From the NCBI RefSeq assembly GCF_040436345.1, contig NC_133223.1, positions 5,989,847 through 6,053,846 of the forward strand: 64,000 nt of DNA, given 5' to 3'. The position numbers and the translations under genes were made by a program. Of the stretch, positions 21,801 through 31,224 are shown piece by piece (the first letter of the stretch is position 1; every line of letters begins with the position of its first letter). Below the pieces are notes generated by a model. It had not been told where the DNA came from. It saw only the letters and a list, made by a program, of their open reading frames with translations, and made no database searches. The DNA comes from Pagrus major (taxonomy: Eukaryota > Chordata > Actinopteri > Spariformes > Sparidae).

Positions 21801-21882
21801 AAGCTGCCTGAACTCCATAGGGCCCTGACTTTTCCTGGGAAAGAGCATTCTTGATATCAGTATTGCAGCCTGGACCCGGCAC
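18859..21882 (-). CDS. L2-like LINE ORF2: endonuclease and reverse transcriptase
   Basis: This open frame of 1007 residues encodes the machinery for target-primed reverse transcription. An APE-type endonuclease lies at residues about 70-285, with N-I-R-S-L, S-E-T-W-L, T-G-D-F-N-I-H and the L-S-D-H motif. Reverse transcriptase spans about 540-820, with N-Y-R-P-I-S-N, L-D-L-S-A-A-F-D-T-V-D, G-V-P-Q-G-S-V-L-G-P and the catalytic Y-A-D-D-T. The C-terminal region contains the R-L-D-Y-C-N and W-L-P-V motifs. No stop or frameshift is present, which suggests recent activity. The first ATG gives an N-terminal extension with no clear domain, so the true start may lie further in. Confidence 0.92.
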   Translation of the reverse strand: MPGPGCNTDIKNALSQEKSGPYGVQAAFSIPVVMGNRKVIKLVRNKKGSIKSTNLVSIACQPRNSPVSPVISTRLALLNIRSLANKSLLVNDIIMTYNLDFLLLSETWLTECSCATILNEVAPTNFSFMNKCRSGKKGGGVATIFKSVFQCKETIFGDFSSFEYLCFLVKGDPKVLFLIIYRPPRYPGKFFDEFAELLSVICTDYNFFIITGDFNIHIDNNMDTNAKELCSLLDTFGLSQHVKGPTHTRGHTLDLIISRGVDITSVDIKDLALSDHFCVFFDLQITPDMQLPSVSVRKRFINENTSVKFMEAIVMSPTVSAETVDELLDNFNCKISNVIDTIAPFKTKMTLTRQRTPWRNTLMVKALKTECRKAECKWRKTKLQIHHDLYKQSLCNFKHGLFKARQQHFTEMINKNINNTRALFAMVDKLTTPPKEIASELFSTEKCNEFAYFFNEKIKSIRLNINTNQQNNTMMQSLTSPRNKSTVMSEFNTVDQKTLEETVQHLKTSTCCLDTIPSDFFKTIISSVQTDLQQIINFSLQSGTFPKPLKVAAIKPLLKKRTLDNTILTNYRPISNLPFIAKIVEKVVFNQLSNFLNSSGLFDKFQSGFRPHHSTETALIRVLNDIRLNTDSGKVSVLVMLDLSAAFDTVDHSILLDRLETWAGLSGTVLKWFRSYLEERSYFVTIGSYQSDRVAMTCGVPQGSVLGPLLFNLYMLPLGQILQNSNVNYHSYADDTQIYLALSPDDCSPIESLCHCLEQVKNWMSQNFLQLNQEKTEIIVFGNKEKRVAVSKHLESLSLETKDQVRNLGVLIDSDLTFNSHIKSVTKSAFYQLKNISRIKGFMSQTDQEKLIHAFISSRLDYCNGLLTGLPQKSIKQLQLIQNAAARVLTRTKRSDHITPVLKTLHWLPVSYRIDFKVLLLVYKSLNGLGPEYMNDMLVEYKPSRALRSTDSGQIVELRVQTRHGEAAFSCYAAHKWNKLPAELRSAPTVSTFKSRLKTFLFSRAYS

Positions 21883-21997
21883 ATATCATTCAGACTCAAT
21901 GATATGGTGATTCAGAGGAAGTGGGGGGGCTCTGTGACTTTTGGTCGAGGGTTGTTTCTGACGCGGTGGAATGCGAGGGGGTGGACGATGTGGGGGG

Positions 21998-22925
21998 TTA
22001 ATGGGGGAAAATATGAGACCCTGGCGTGGTGTTAGTTGTGAGAAAGCTCTTCATCCTGTCAGGGAAATCCAGAAATGGGGAGTCAGGACTAGATGAAGAG
22101 AGTTGGGGGCTGGATGGGGTTCGGGGGGTTGAATGTTGGGAGTCTCCTGTTGGGGCCGGGGGAGACTCCTCGTGTTGAGCTGATGGGGCTGGTGGATGAT
22201 CCACTTGTTGGGGTGCAGATGATGACGTTGTTGGGGCTGGTGGATAATCCACTTGTTGGGGTGCAGATGATGACGTTGTTGGGGCTGGTGGATAATCCAG
22301 TTGCTGGGGTGCAGATGATGATGTTGCAGGTTCTTTCTGAGTCTGCTGTCCTCCGTTGTCAATCCTTATCTCAGCGCCCTCACCAGAGCGCCGTCTTATC
22401 TGCTGTTTTGGATTGTTTTGTCTCTTGTCCTTGACAGGGACTGCTGGTGCCTGACGCAAAAAGTAAAAGATGTTGGCACTTAGCAGCTGTACTCCTGACT
22501 TGTTAAGGCTAAATCCATCTGCCTTAAAGAGGTGCCTGCGTTCCCAAAAGATGTTGAAGTTGTCAATAAAGTTCAGTGATTGAGCAGTACATGTATCTTT
22601 AAGCCATCTGTTCAGCATCATCAGCCTGCTGAATCTCTCATCTCCTCGCCGAACTGTTGGCAGAGGTCCACTGAAAAACACCTCAGTATTTAAACACTGA
22701 ACTTTGTTTATCAGTTCCATGAAGTCTCGTTTTAATAGCTCTGATTGTTGCTTCACAACATCAAGGGCTCCTGTGTGTATGATGAGCGATTTCAATGTTG
22801 GATGCTCAGCAACAATCTTCAGGATCTTTTTTGAAACATCAGACACCATGTCATTGGGAAAACACAGTACCTTGGTGTTGTTCTTGCTGCAAAAGCATTT
22901 TGGCTCAAGGAGATTGAGTCGATTG
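21998..22925 (-). CDS. L2-like LINE ORF1: SGNH esterase-type protein (5' truncated)
   Basis: The frame at 21998-22849 (283 residues from its first ATG) continues open upstream to about 22925. It matches the esterase (SGNH) type of ORF1 known from L2/CR1 LINEs: L-I-I-H-T-G-A-L-D for block III, then F-S-G-P-L-P, R-L-M-M-L-N-R-W-L, and D-G-F-S-L-N at the block V position. The G-D-S block with the catalytic serine should lie further upstream and is missing. The C-terminal half is Pro/Ser/Gln-rich with three 16-residue tandem repeats (22190-22340). Confidence 0.75.
22190..22340. repeat. 48-bp coding tandem repeat, three copies
   Basis: The + strand unit is cttgttggggtgcagatgat followed by gacgttgttggggctggtggataatc. 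On the coding strand it encodes a 16-residue S-S-A-P-Q-Q-V-D-Y-P-P-A-P type repeat. The second copy is almost identical to the first, and the third differs slightly. Confidence 0.85.
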
Positions 22926-22934
22926 AATTGATTG

Positions 22935-23990
22935 ACTTACCCAAACGGAATCCAAACTATCCAGTCTAAGATCAGAACTCCATTCCATCGAGAGCCTCTT
23001 GGATGATGTCCGACAGCGGCAGTCCTTACTCCTCTTCTGGCTAGCTGTGCTGCCTCAGGACATTCCCTCCAGCGCTAAAAGTCCCCAAAATAATGACACT
23101 CCGTCCTCTCTCATGGGCATCCGTTGTGAGAAAGGGGAGAACGGTTTCTCTTCCTCTGTCCTCACCGGACAGGGATGACGAACCTGTCCCGGTCTCAAAC
23201 TTCTTTGCTCCACTTGAGGAGCTAACTGAGCTAGCTGTTCAATGCTCACCAGCTGCCCTGGAGCAGCCTGCCCCAGTCTGCTCCAACGTTGACAAGCGTT
23301 GACTTTCTCCCACACCCCCGGTATACCATGGAAAACTTAGCTGACAATTTTCTCCACCTGCTGTATCCAACTCTGGGGGCACTCTTCTTAGCCCGCAGCC
23401 ATCGACTCACCTGCTCAACAGAGCACTGGACATTACTGTGGCTATTGGTGACGTCCGCTCCAGTGACGTCCTTCTGTCCTCACACCCAGGTGAAACTTTT
23501 TCAATCAACTCTGCTGTCCCTGGTGCTGCCCTTACTAATGTGGCTAATAACAGTGTAGGAGCAGGCAGCCGGAAATTCTGATCAATGGTGATTTCATTTT
23601 CAGATCTGTTGAGCTCTCAGGCACTATCACATACTGTCTTCCTGGTAGTAAAGTTGGAGACATAATTGAACTGTCACCTGTGCTCACAGACCTTCATCCA
23701 TCTCTTTTTCCAGACTCCACAATCAACTAGAGTCTCTGTCAATTCAAAGCCTGGGCAGAACCTGAATCTTTTCTGGCCCCATTCCCTCTGTTTCTAAAAG
23801 CCCTGAACATTTCAGCCGTCTTTTTAGTCTACATGAATGGCTAAAAACATTTTGCACTGCTACTGGGCAGGGTTTCATTACCCACTTAACTGGTTTTGGA
23901 TCAGACATGACCTGTACAAAATGGATGGCCTGCACCCCAACATAAAGGGGCATTCAGTAAAGGTTGTTGGGATCTCAGCACATGGTCCTA
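22935..23990 (+). pseudogene. L2-like LINE ORF1 relic, plus strand
   Basis: Several frames carry L2 ORF1 pieces in order. W-A-S-V-V-R-K-G-R and F-F-A-P-L-E-E-L lie near 23100-23230. A G-D-F-I block, the serine of G-D-S changed to Phe, lies near 23585. Then come F-S-R-L, H-E-W-L and G-F-I-T-H near 23815-23890, and K-M-D-G-L-H-P-N near 23920-23940. Many frame changes and stops separate them. It is a decayed + strand element abutting the minus-strand L2 copy head to head. Confidence 0.65.
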
Positions 23991-25265
23991 ACAGTAGAGT
24001 GGTGTGCATGTAGACCCAAAGCCTGATATCTGGCCTCTAACAAGTAACAAAGCCTGGCTAACAAAGGTAAGAGTGTAAACCCAAGTGTCCAGGAGGTGGC
24101 GCCAGGTTGCTACAGCTCCCCAGGTTGAAACTCCCTTATTGAATTGGCTGAAAGCGCACCTGAAGCGCATCAGTTCTGTTGCAGTGCCCGGATGTACGGA
24201 GAACCTTAAAACACCTGACACCGCAACTCATGGCAATCCCCTCATAACATGTTGCTGGAAGCATCAGCTTTCACTCACGCAACGGTTACTACATGGGAGC
24301 AACCAAACATTTGGATTTTACCTTCACCTGGGCTGTGGTCTTTCGCCTCGCTGGACAAACCACAGACTGCCTCGTGTTTGCCAAGCACTTCCTGGATCCA
24401 GAGAAGATGCTGTGCAGCCCAGCCTCTCTCATCTCTGCAAAATTGAGGAATTCCCCTCTGCAAATGGCCCACTCTCCAGCCCCGTATTTATTGGGCAAAT
24501 ACTAGAGATTAGTGTGAATTTTATGCTTTTAAACTACATGTACTCGTGAGTTTGTGTACTGCCTAGTCCATTCTGCTGTTGTTTTACCCTGTAAATCATT
24601 GTGTTTGCTTGTGCTCATCACAAGCTGATTTGAGCCTCTCCACTTTGTGGAGCTAAGTGATAGCTTTGCAGCCTTATGAGCATACAATACGCCGCGTTTC
24701 TATCAAGGACCAGCGGAAGGTGATTTGAGCCTGAGTCTCATGAGCGGCCTGTTGAAAACTAATTGTCAAAGACCCTGCTATAACATCAGACACATATGTT
24801 GTGGTAGCACTTACACCAAATTCAGAACCTCAGAGTTCAGCTCTGTCCAAACCACTGTGATTAAAGGCACATGTTTGGTCAGCAGATGCTGTTCTGCCAT
24901 TGTTTTGTTCAAGCCTTGCCCAATCACCTCCATTGACCAGCCGTGATGTAACATCCCCATGTCTGCCATCTTTAACACTCCATGACATGAACATTGAGAT
25001 AGCTCTGGCTTTTCATTCAAGTCCACCTGTGGCACATTTAATATATTGATATGATAAAGCTTTATTGAGCTCCAGTTTGAATGTATGTTTGAGAAAAGCT
25101 CTAATTAGAAGAGAGGGACTAATTAAGATACTAATCAGAGCAAAGGTGGAAGGAGATCCCAAGTGAGGCAGAATCTTAGAGGAGGGGCAATAGAGCTAAT
25201 TAGGTTATATCATGTCTAAACTTTGGTCAAACACTGTCAGAGCTCAGCAGGTTCTCTCTGTGGTG
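23991..25265. other. Intergenic DNA upstream of TAAR gene 1
   Basis: 24000-24920 holds no recognisable gene. From about 24990 the sequence (gtccacctgtggca, then gataaagctttattga and gaatgtatgtttgagaaa) matches the region upstream of TAAR gene 2 (55450-55535). This shared 5' flank runs to the start codon and probably includes the promoter. I could not place a TATA box with confidence. Confidence 0.5.
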
Positions 25266-26394
25266 ATGGTGACCTATGAAGAAACTGAACTCTGCTTTCC
25301 ACAACTCCTCAACAGCTCCTGCAGGAAGCCAATACGTCCTCACTTTGAGACCATGCTGATTTACATTCTGCTGTCCTTCATCTCTCTGCTCACTGCAGCT
25401 CTTAACCTGCTGGTCATCATCTCCATCTCCCACTTCAAGTAGTCATTCATTAATTTATGAAACTGTTACATAGCAAAAAGCTTCTTTTTTGTGTACTTTC
25501 AGCATATGCTCTATCTGCTGTTATCTGACTAACTGATGATATAAATATTGATAAATATTGCTGGTCTTCCTCTCCAGGCAGCTCCACACCCCCACCAACC
25601 TCCTCCTCCTCTCTCTGGCTGTCTCAGATTTCTTCGTGGGCCTCCTCATGTTCTTTCAAATTGTCCTGATAGACGGCTGCTGGTTCCTTGGTGACCTCAT
25701 GTGTACTCTATATCAGTATATAGCCTACATTACAACCTCTGCCTCAATAGGAACCATGGTGCTCATATCTGTTGACCGCTATGTAGCTATTTGTCATCCT
25801 TTACATTTTCCCACCAAAGTCACTCAAAAAAGAGTTCAAGTCTGTGTTTGTCTGTGTTGGATGTTTTCTGCTCTTTTTCACAGTCTGCTGCTGAAAGATA
25901 TCCTTAAACAACCTGGCACGTATAACTCCTGCACTGGAGAGTGTGTGATTAGTATTGATCATGTTGCAGGACTTGTTGATCTCTTTTTATCCTTTATTGG
26001 TCCTGTCACCGTCATTGTAGTTCTGTACATGAGAGTATTTGTGGTGGCTGTGTCTCAGGCTCGTGCCATGCGGTCTCATATTGCAGCTGTCACTCTCCAG
26101 AGGTCAAGGAAAGTAGCCGCTAAGAAATCTGAACTAAAAGCAGCCACTACTCTTGGTGTTGTTGTAGTTGTGTTTCTAATATGTGTCTGCCCATATCATT
26201 GTGTTGCTCTTACAGGCCAGGACACCATGCTCAATGCTTCATCTGCTTACTTTGTAATATGTCTAACCTATTTTAACTCCTGTCTAAACCCTCTGATCTA
26301 CACCTTTTTCTATCCATGGTTTAGAAAATCTGTTAGACTCATTGTTACACTTCAAATACTGAAGGCTGACTCCTGTAAGATGAAAATACTGTAA
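25266..26394 (+). CDS. taar: Trace amine-associated receptor, gene 1 (Asp3.32 lost)
   Basis: A rhodopsin-like GPCR, probably an olfactory amine receptor of the plasma membrane. CDS is join(25266..25438, 25578..26394), 329 residues. The 139-bp GT-AG intron lies after TM1. An N-glycosylation site N-S-S lies in the N-terminus. The D-R-Y-V motif follows TM3. The ECL2 cysteine partners the TM3 cysteine. The TAAR signature N-S-x-x-N-P-x-x-Y-x-x-x-Y-x-W-F is complete in TM7. At position 3.32 (seven after the TM3 Cys) the residue is Ala instead of the amine-binding Asp, but Asp5.42 (eight before the TM5 Pro) is present. TM6 has C-V-C-P, so the Trp6.48 toggle is replaced by Val. An upstream in-frame ATG (25212) exists, but paralogues lack it, so the start at 25266 is preferred. 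Confidence 0.93.
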
Positions 26395-26915
26395 AGAGAC
26401 TTGAAGAACCCTAAAGTCAGATCAAGTCAGTTATTTCCAGATAAGTTGATTTAAAGTATATCCATTTTGAGAGTAAAGGTGACAGCATAATCAACTCCTG
26501 TGCAGAATTGCTTTTAAGCTGCTGAAAAGGATCAATACATCTCATACAGGGTTGGGTAAATATAAGGCCAAAGTTAGCAGTCAGTTAGCTTATTGTCTTT
26601 GAAACACCCAGCAATTATGCATGCTCTATTTACCTATACTTTATAACTAAGATAAAAAAGCAAAAATGTGTAATATTACATGAGCTTTGTGTTTGTTTGT
26701 TTTTTCAGTTTTGCATAACATTTATAAAACATTGTAAACTGTGATGGAAAAACCACAAACTTGTTTAAACTCATTAAAAAACAGCAGAAAGAGAACTCTG
26801 AGCTGCAGTAAAGAAGGGAGAAGGGGGAGGGAAATACCTCATCAGCACCCAGACAGTTCACTGGAGTCTTTTCAGAGGCCGGGAATATCCAGGCATATAC
26901 AATGAAATAAAGATC
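26395..26915. other. 3' flank of TAAR gene 1
   Basis: No gene. The first 270 bp resemble the 3' flank of TAAR gene 2, including agttagcagtcagttagctt (about 26572) and the catgc-tatttacct block. After 26660 I see only AT-rich DNA, up to the transposon tip at 26916. Confidence 0.5.
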
Positions 26916-26957
26916 TATGGAAGCCCGTTTCCACCACAAAAAAACATATCCCAGTGG
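26916..26957 (+). repeat. Left tip of composite transposon
   Basis: This 42-bp terminal sequence recurs in reverse complement at 51304-51354 with small differences. The TATGGAAGCCCGTTTCC core is identical. Confidence 0.75.
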
Positions 26958-27119
26958 TAAGTCATAATTATGAGATAAAAAAGTTGAAATTATGAGATAA
27001 AAAGTCATAATTATGAGATAAAAAAGTCAAAATTATGAGATAGGATGTACGCATACACTGCAGGAGCGCACTGTCTTCAGAGGTGCCTTCATCATTATCG
27101 CCATCACTGCGAGAGCTAA
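26958..27119 (+). repeat. Unit 1 left inverted repeat
   Basis: About 162 bp, beginning with four tandem copies of an agt-aattatgagataaaa type unit and ending atcactgcgagagctaa. It is the reverse complement of 32601-32761 at roughly 85-90% by eye. Confidence 0.85.
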
Positions 27120-27660
27120 GCTATTGGATGGTGAAGGTGTTGATCTGAGGTCAAGAAACAGACTGCGAAGACGTGTTTACCACAGCTGTGGTCCAAACTA
27201 TGTATGGCACATCGATGGCTACAACAAGCTTAAACCATTTGGAATTGCAATCAGCGGATGCATTGATGGTTTTTCCAGAAAGATGATATGGCTAAGCTTA
27301 TAAAACAAACAGTGACCCAAAGATCATCGCTGGCTACTTTGTGGATGCTGTGATCAATGCTGATGGGTGCCCTGTCAGACTCAGACTGGATATAGGAACA
27401 GAAAATGGCCATATGGCTTAAATGCAGCGTTTTTTGCATTTTCCTGCAAACCAAGCTGAAACAGACAGTGTAATCTTTGGTCCAAGCACCGGAAACCAGC
27501 AAATTGAACAATGGAGGCTGATCTTGCGAAGTGAGTGTGTCCAGTTTTGGATAGACCTATTTGACAAACTGAGAGAAGATGGCTACTTCTTAGACAACTT
27601 CTTGGACAAGTCCTTGTTCCAGTTTTCTTCAAACAATACAGGTACAGTAGTCCATAAATG
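27120..27660 (+). pseudogene. DDE integrase-type transposase, decayed
   Basis: Readable pieces give an integrase catalytic core. The first Asp is in V-W-H-I-D-G-Y. The second is in L-R-L-D-I-G-T-E-N-G. The Glu is in N-Q-Q-I-E-Q-W. The C-terminal F-W-I-D-L-F and F-L-D-K-S-L motifs follow. The order and spacing match a family of integrase-like transposases found in fish and invertebrate elements (IS3EU- or Ginger-like; I cannot decide which). A frame change near 27298 and a TAA just before M-Q-R-F-L (about 27419) break it. It lies just inside the unit 1 inverted repeat, which suggests that it mobilised this unit. Confidence 0.7.
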
Positions 27661-28653
27661 ATCATGTGTAAAAAAGTAATTGCCTGTGTTTGTGCAGAGA
27701 AAGATAAATAATTAAGTTGAAATTGAACCTGCAACAGATAAAAATATTACGTTTCAAATATTTTTAAAAAATGTAACTCAAATGCAATTTATTTTAGTAC
27801 CCTTCTGTGCAGTGCACTAAATTCCACAGAGTTTATCTGATGTAAAGTGGTGTTTTCTCAGAAAGAACAGTGAAGCTGGTTGTTATGTGTGTGTGCTCTG
27901 GGAGTTAGATGAATAGCAAATGCTTTCAAGTTTCAACAAACACAAGTTGTAGTTGTAAAAATAAATTAATAAAGGAAAATAATGATTTAAATCAAAAGAA
28001 AAGACAGGTGAGGCAAACTCAGCTTGACTCAGACTGGATTTCGTAGTGTGGACACTGATAATGGCGTGATGCCATCACACTGGACCTGAAGCTGTGGCCA
28101 CATGCAGTGACCCGAGACAGTATGGCGCTTCTCAGTCCACCCAGAGCCGAGCCAGGACAGCAGCAAACCTTGCCGTGGTGGCCGCTGACCGGAACACACC
28201 AGGACGCCACTGGATAGGTACAGAACTAGGAGAATGGAGCCGCTGGCTACGGCGGCCCCGCTGCACAGCAAAAGAGAAAGTGTCACAACTAGTGCAATAG
28301 ATGGAAAACTGCAGCAGCAGACAAATACCAGCAGCATACCTCTGAGCTCTACTGCTCCCTCCGGCTCACCGTCGCTCCCAGCACTGCAACGGAGCGGGAG
28401 GATGAAGCCCCAGAGCCGAATAAAAATTGCAACGAAACAGCAGATAATAAAGGATGCCTACCTTAATGACACGACGGGGAGACACGGACATGCACGCCGA
28501 ACACACCAGACGCACCGCACAGCAGAAGCAGAGAGGGAGAGCGGTGACCAACACCTGGTTTTAATCACCCACAGCCCCGGCCAACAATTAACCTGCACAA
28601 GCTGGCGCAGCGCCATGCAGTGACCAGGAGGGAGATGGCTCACCCGGTCACAC
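27661..28653. other. Unit 1 middle, no gene recognised
   Basis: The left half is AT-rich. 28020-28640 is GC-richer, with no credible frame on either strand. It forms the 3' flank of the minus-strand HECT gene. Confidence 0.4.
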
Positions 28654-30776
28654 TTAGACAATGTCCATTACCCACATGTTGCTTTCTAATACTTTGTTTA
28701 TTTCTTGTCGAAAATCTGGGTAGTTGTCATAACTGACTGGCAACTCAAGGTAACAGCCACATGTATGAGCAACTGGTCTTCTCTGAAATCCCTGAACTTG
28801 TGTGAAACTGACAGTGATGCTCTTTCCTGTGAACAAGTCCGACCCATTGCAAAATCTGAGGAAAAAGGAGAGGTGCTGGATATCTGACTCTCTGAGGTAT
28901 GTACTTACATACTTGACAATTTGTTTCTCCTGGGCATTCTGGGTACTAGGGTATGTAATTGATCTCATGATCTTTCGTGATGCTGGTTGTAGTTATTCAT
29001 AGACTGCTGCAATCCCTTTCAGCTCTGATTTAACAGGTGCAAGCATGTTGCTCCACTGTTCAATGACAAAAGCGGGCTCTTGAATCAGTTTTTAGTGAGC
29101 AAGCTCCCTCAAGATTTGCTCAATGTTATCTGCTGCTGGAAGCCTCCAGCAGTTGTGGATATCCATGATTTCCAACAACTCCTCTTGGTCAACACTTTCA
29201 AAATCTGAACAACAAGATTCAAAGATCACTCACTCAGACTCTGAGACATACTTGAGAAAGTTGTCCACAAGATCACTCTCCACACAGCCCAAAACAGCTT
29301 GCTCCAGAAGTACGTGTGCAATTTTTACAGGAAGGTACTTCTCTTTCTGCCAGCCAAATGTAATAATTCGGCCTACGCTTTCCCATTCTTGTTTACCAAA
29401 ATCATGACGTAGGTATGGCACTTTGAAGCTATTTCCCATGGTGCACTGCTCATAAAAGTCATTCCAAAATTCTGACAGTACAACCCTCAAAATGCTTCCA
29501 TCATCCATGGCCTTTTCAAGCTTTGACACTTTTCAAGCCATGATACTTTGCTCAGAAAACACTTGAATAAGTTCTCTAAGAATCTGTCCATGATGAAGAA
29601 CAATCATTTTCTTCACTCTCTCTCTTTGACTGGCTTGTTCCTGCAACATATCCATGGAAGGAGGCAAGAGTGACTCCATGGACAGTTCCCGAGAGAGAGG
29701 CAAGGTATCATCAAGACTGGAGGACTCCATCCCAGAGCTCCTTTCTATGTGAAAAGTCAAAATTCCACTATCCCCTAATGCACCAACATGAAATAACGTT
29801 TCATGTTCTGGCAAACTAGATGCATCAGTTTTGTCGACTGTGGTGTATAGAAGGGAAACACTTTCACTGCTTGCATTTGCAAATACTGTGCTGCTTCCAA
29901 CAAAAACAACATCTGAAGTACTTAACTCCTCAGCGTCTGTTGCAGAAGTGTCTGGAGAGTGGCAATAGATATCAGGTCTGTCATGTGTTTTTTCACCTTC
30001 TTGTGCAGTTGCATCACTATTGTCTTCCTCCAGATTTATTACAGTGGTATCGTCTCTATTCTTGGTTGTTAAAGGTCCCATATTATACTGTTTTTCATCA
30101 ATTTCACACAGCTGTCAGAGGTCCAACAACACTGTATTTGAAATGTATTGCCCCAAACCCATCCTTGGTCCTGAATATCAGCTGTCTAAAAGTCGCTCAA
30201 GTGAGCTCTACTGAGATCAGGCTGTTTCTGTGCCTGCACCTTTAAATGCTAATGAGCTCCGTCTGTCAACGCCTGCCCTGCCTGCTACACGCCCCTCTCA
30301 GGGAGAGGATGCCACTTACGCTAGCGGTAGCATGCGTTAATGTTTACGGTGGATGTATCGCTATGGCTCGCCGAGATGCTGTCGTTCAACCATACCAGTT
30401 TGACCCAGAATCGGACCCAGAAGGACACATACTTACATGAGAGACTCCCCACTCCCCAACACAACCACCCGGCTCCCATCCCCCACTGACCTGCAACAGG
30501 TAACATCTAAAAACAGCTAGCGAAAGCTGTGTTTGTCTCCAACACAGTCTCCAAACTCTTGGACACTGTTCGTATAGTCTCTGTCTCCAGTCTGCACATT
30601 TCCAGACTTTTTACTGTGACAACCAAGCTCCCTCGTAATATTATTAACATTGAACTCGCTTTAAACGCCATTGCATAGCGGACCGAAGCGGAGCTAACTA
30701 GTTAGCCAATTTCAAGCTGACTTCAGCATACTCGTAGGCAACTGTAAATACTATCAACACGTGGCAACACTTACCT

Positions 30777-31068
30777 GTGGCTCGGGTGCAGTTGCTGGGT
30801 CCCGTATGGTTGGGACTGATCCTTTTATGAGGGTCAGTGTCGAGGCAAAGCCAGCTTTGTACTGACCCTGGTCACTGAAGCAGTCCGATGTGAAGTGGTT
30901 AGCACACACAGACAAACTTACAGGAACTGTAGCCGGCACGTTGTCGTTAAAAATGAAACGCAACCACTGTCTCTTCTGTTCTTCCGTAGCTGGGACAGAA
31001 TATAGGCACTTATGTTGATTTTTACAACCAACAACAGAGCAATTTGTGTGTCTAGCTCTGAGCGACAA
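30777..31068 (-). CDS. THAP zinc-finger exon
   Basis: From the ATG at 31066-31068 the frame gives a THAP DNA-binding domain. The zinc ligands fit C-x4-C (C-S-V-V-G-C) and C-x2-H (C-A-N-H-F). A conserved Trp (Q-W-L-R-F) and a terminal S-V-P-T-I box, equivalent to the A-V-P-T-F signature, are present. It ends at a GT donor (CCACAG|GTAAGTG) at 30776, so it is a first coding exon whose partners are not seen. THAP domains serve as DNA-binding modules in several transposases; here it probably belonged to the parent transposon. Confidence 0.75.
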
Positions 31069-31198
31069 TATTGCGAAACACTGCTATCTTACCGCTGGAC
31101 ACAGCGAACTTCACCTCGGGGATGAACGCCCCCTCTCGGATATCTCCGGGGAGAGGGGGGAGTGTTTTCGCGCAGAGGAGCCCGGCCTATGCAAATCA

Positions 31199-31224
31199 CT
31201 CCTGTTGTTACGTAACAACAGGAG
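31199..31224. repeat. 26-bp perfect palindrome
   Basis: ctcctgttgttac is followed directly by its exact reverse complement, centred on TTACGTAA. It lies 130 bp upstream of the THAP exon inside the TTAA element. It could be a protein-binding site or a cruciform; its role is unknown. Confidence 0.85.

Larger units (their letters stand above)
18711..22925 (-). mobile_element. L2-like LINE with intact ORF2
   Basis: A minus-strand non-LTR retrotransposon of the L2/CR1 group, holding an esterase-type ORF1 (upstream, 21998 and above) and an uninterrupted ORF2. ORF1 lacks its beginning, so the copy is 5' truncated near 22925, where a plus-strand L2 ORF1 relic begins. Confidence 0.85.

Noticed and set aside
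22093..22434. Plus-strand glycine/valine-rich frame
   Set aside because: Shadow of the tandem-repeat part of L2 ORF1 on the - strand.
24085..24549. 154-residue plus-strand frame
   Set aside because: No recognisable domain, and alternative frames of similar length overlap it on both strands.
25227..25433. Minus-strand frames over TAAR exon 1 (also at 55675 and 61185)
   Set aside because: They recur only because the receptor exons are conserved; they are antisense shadows.
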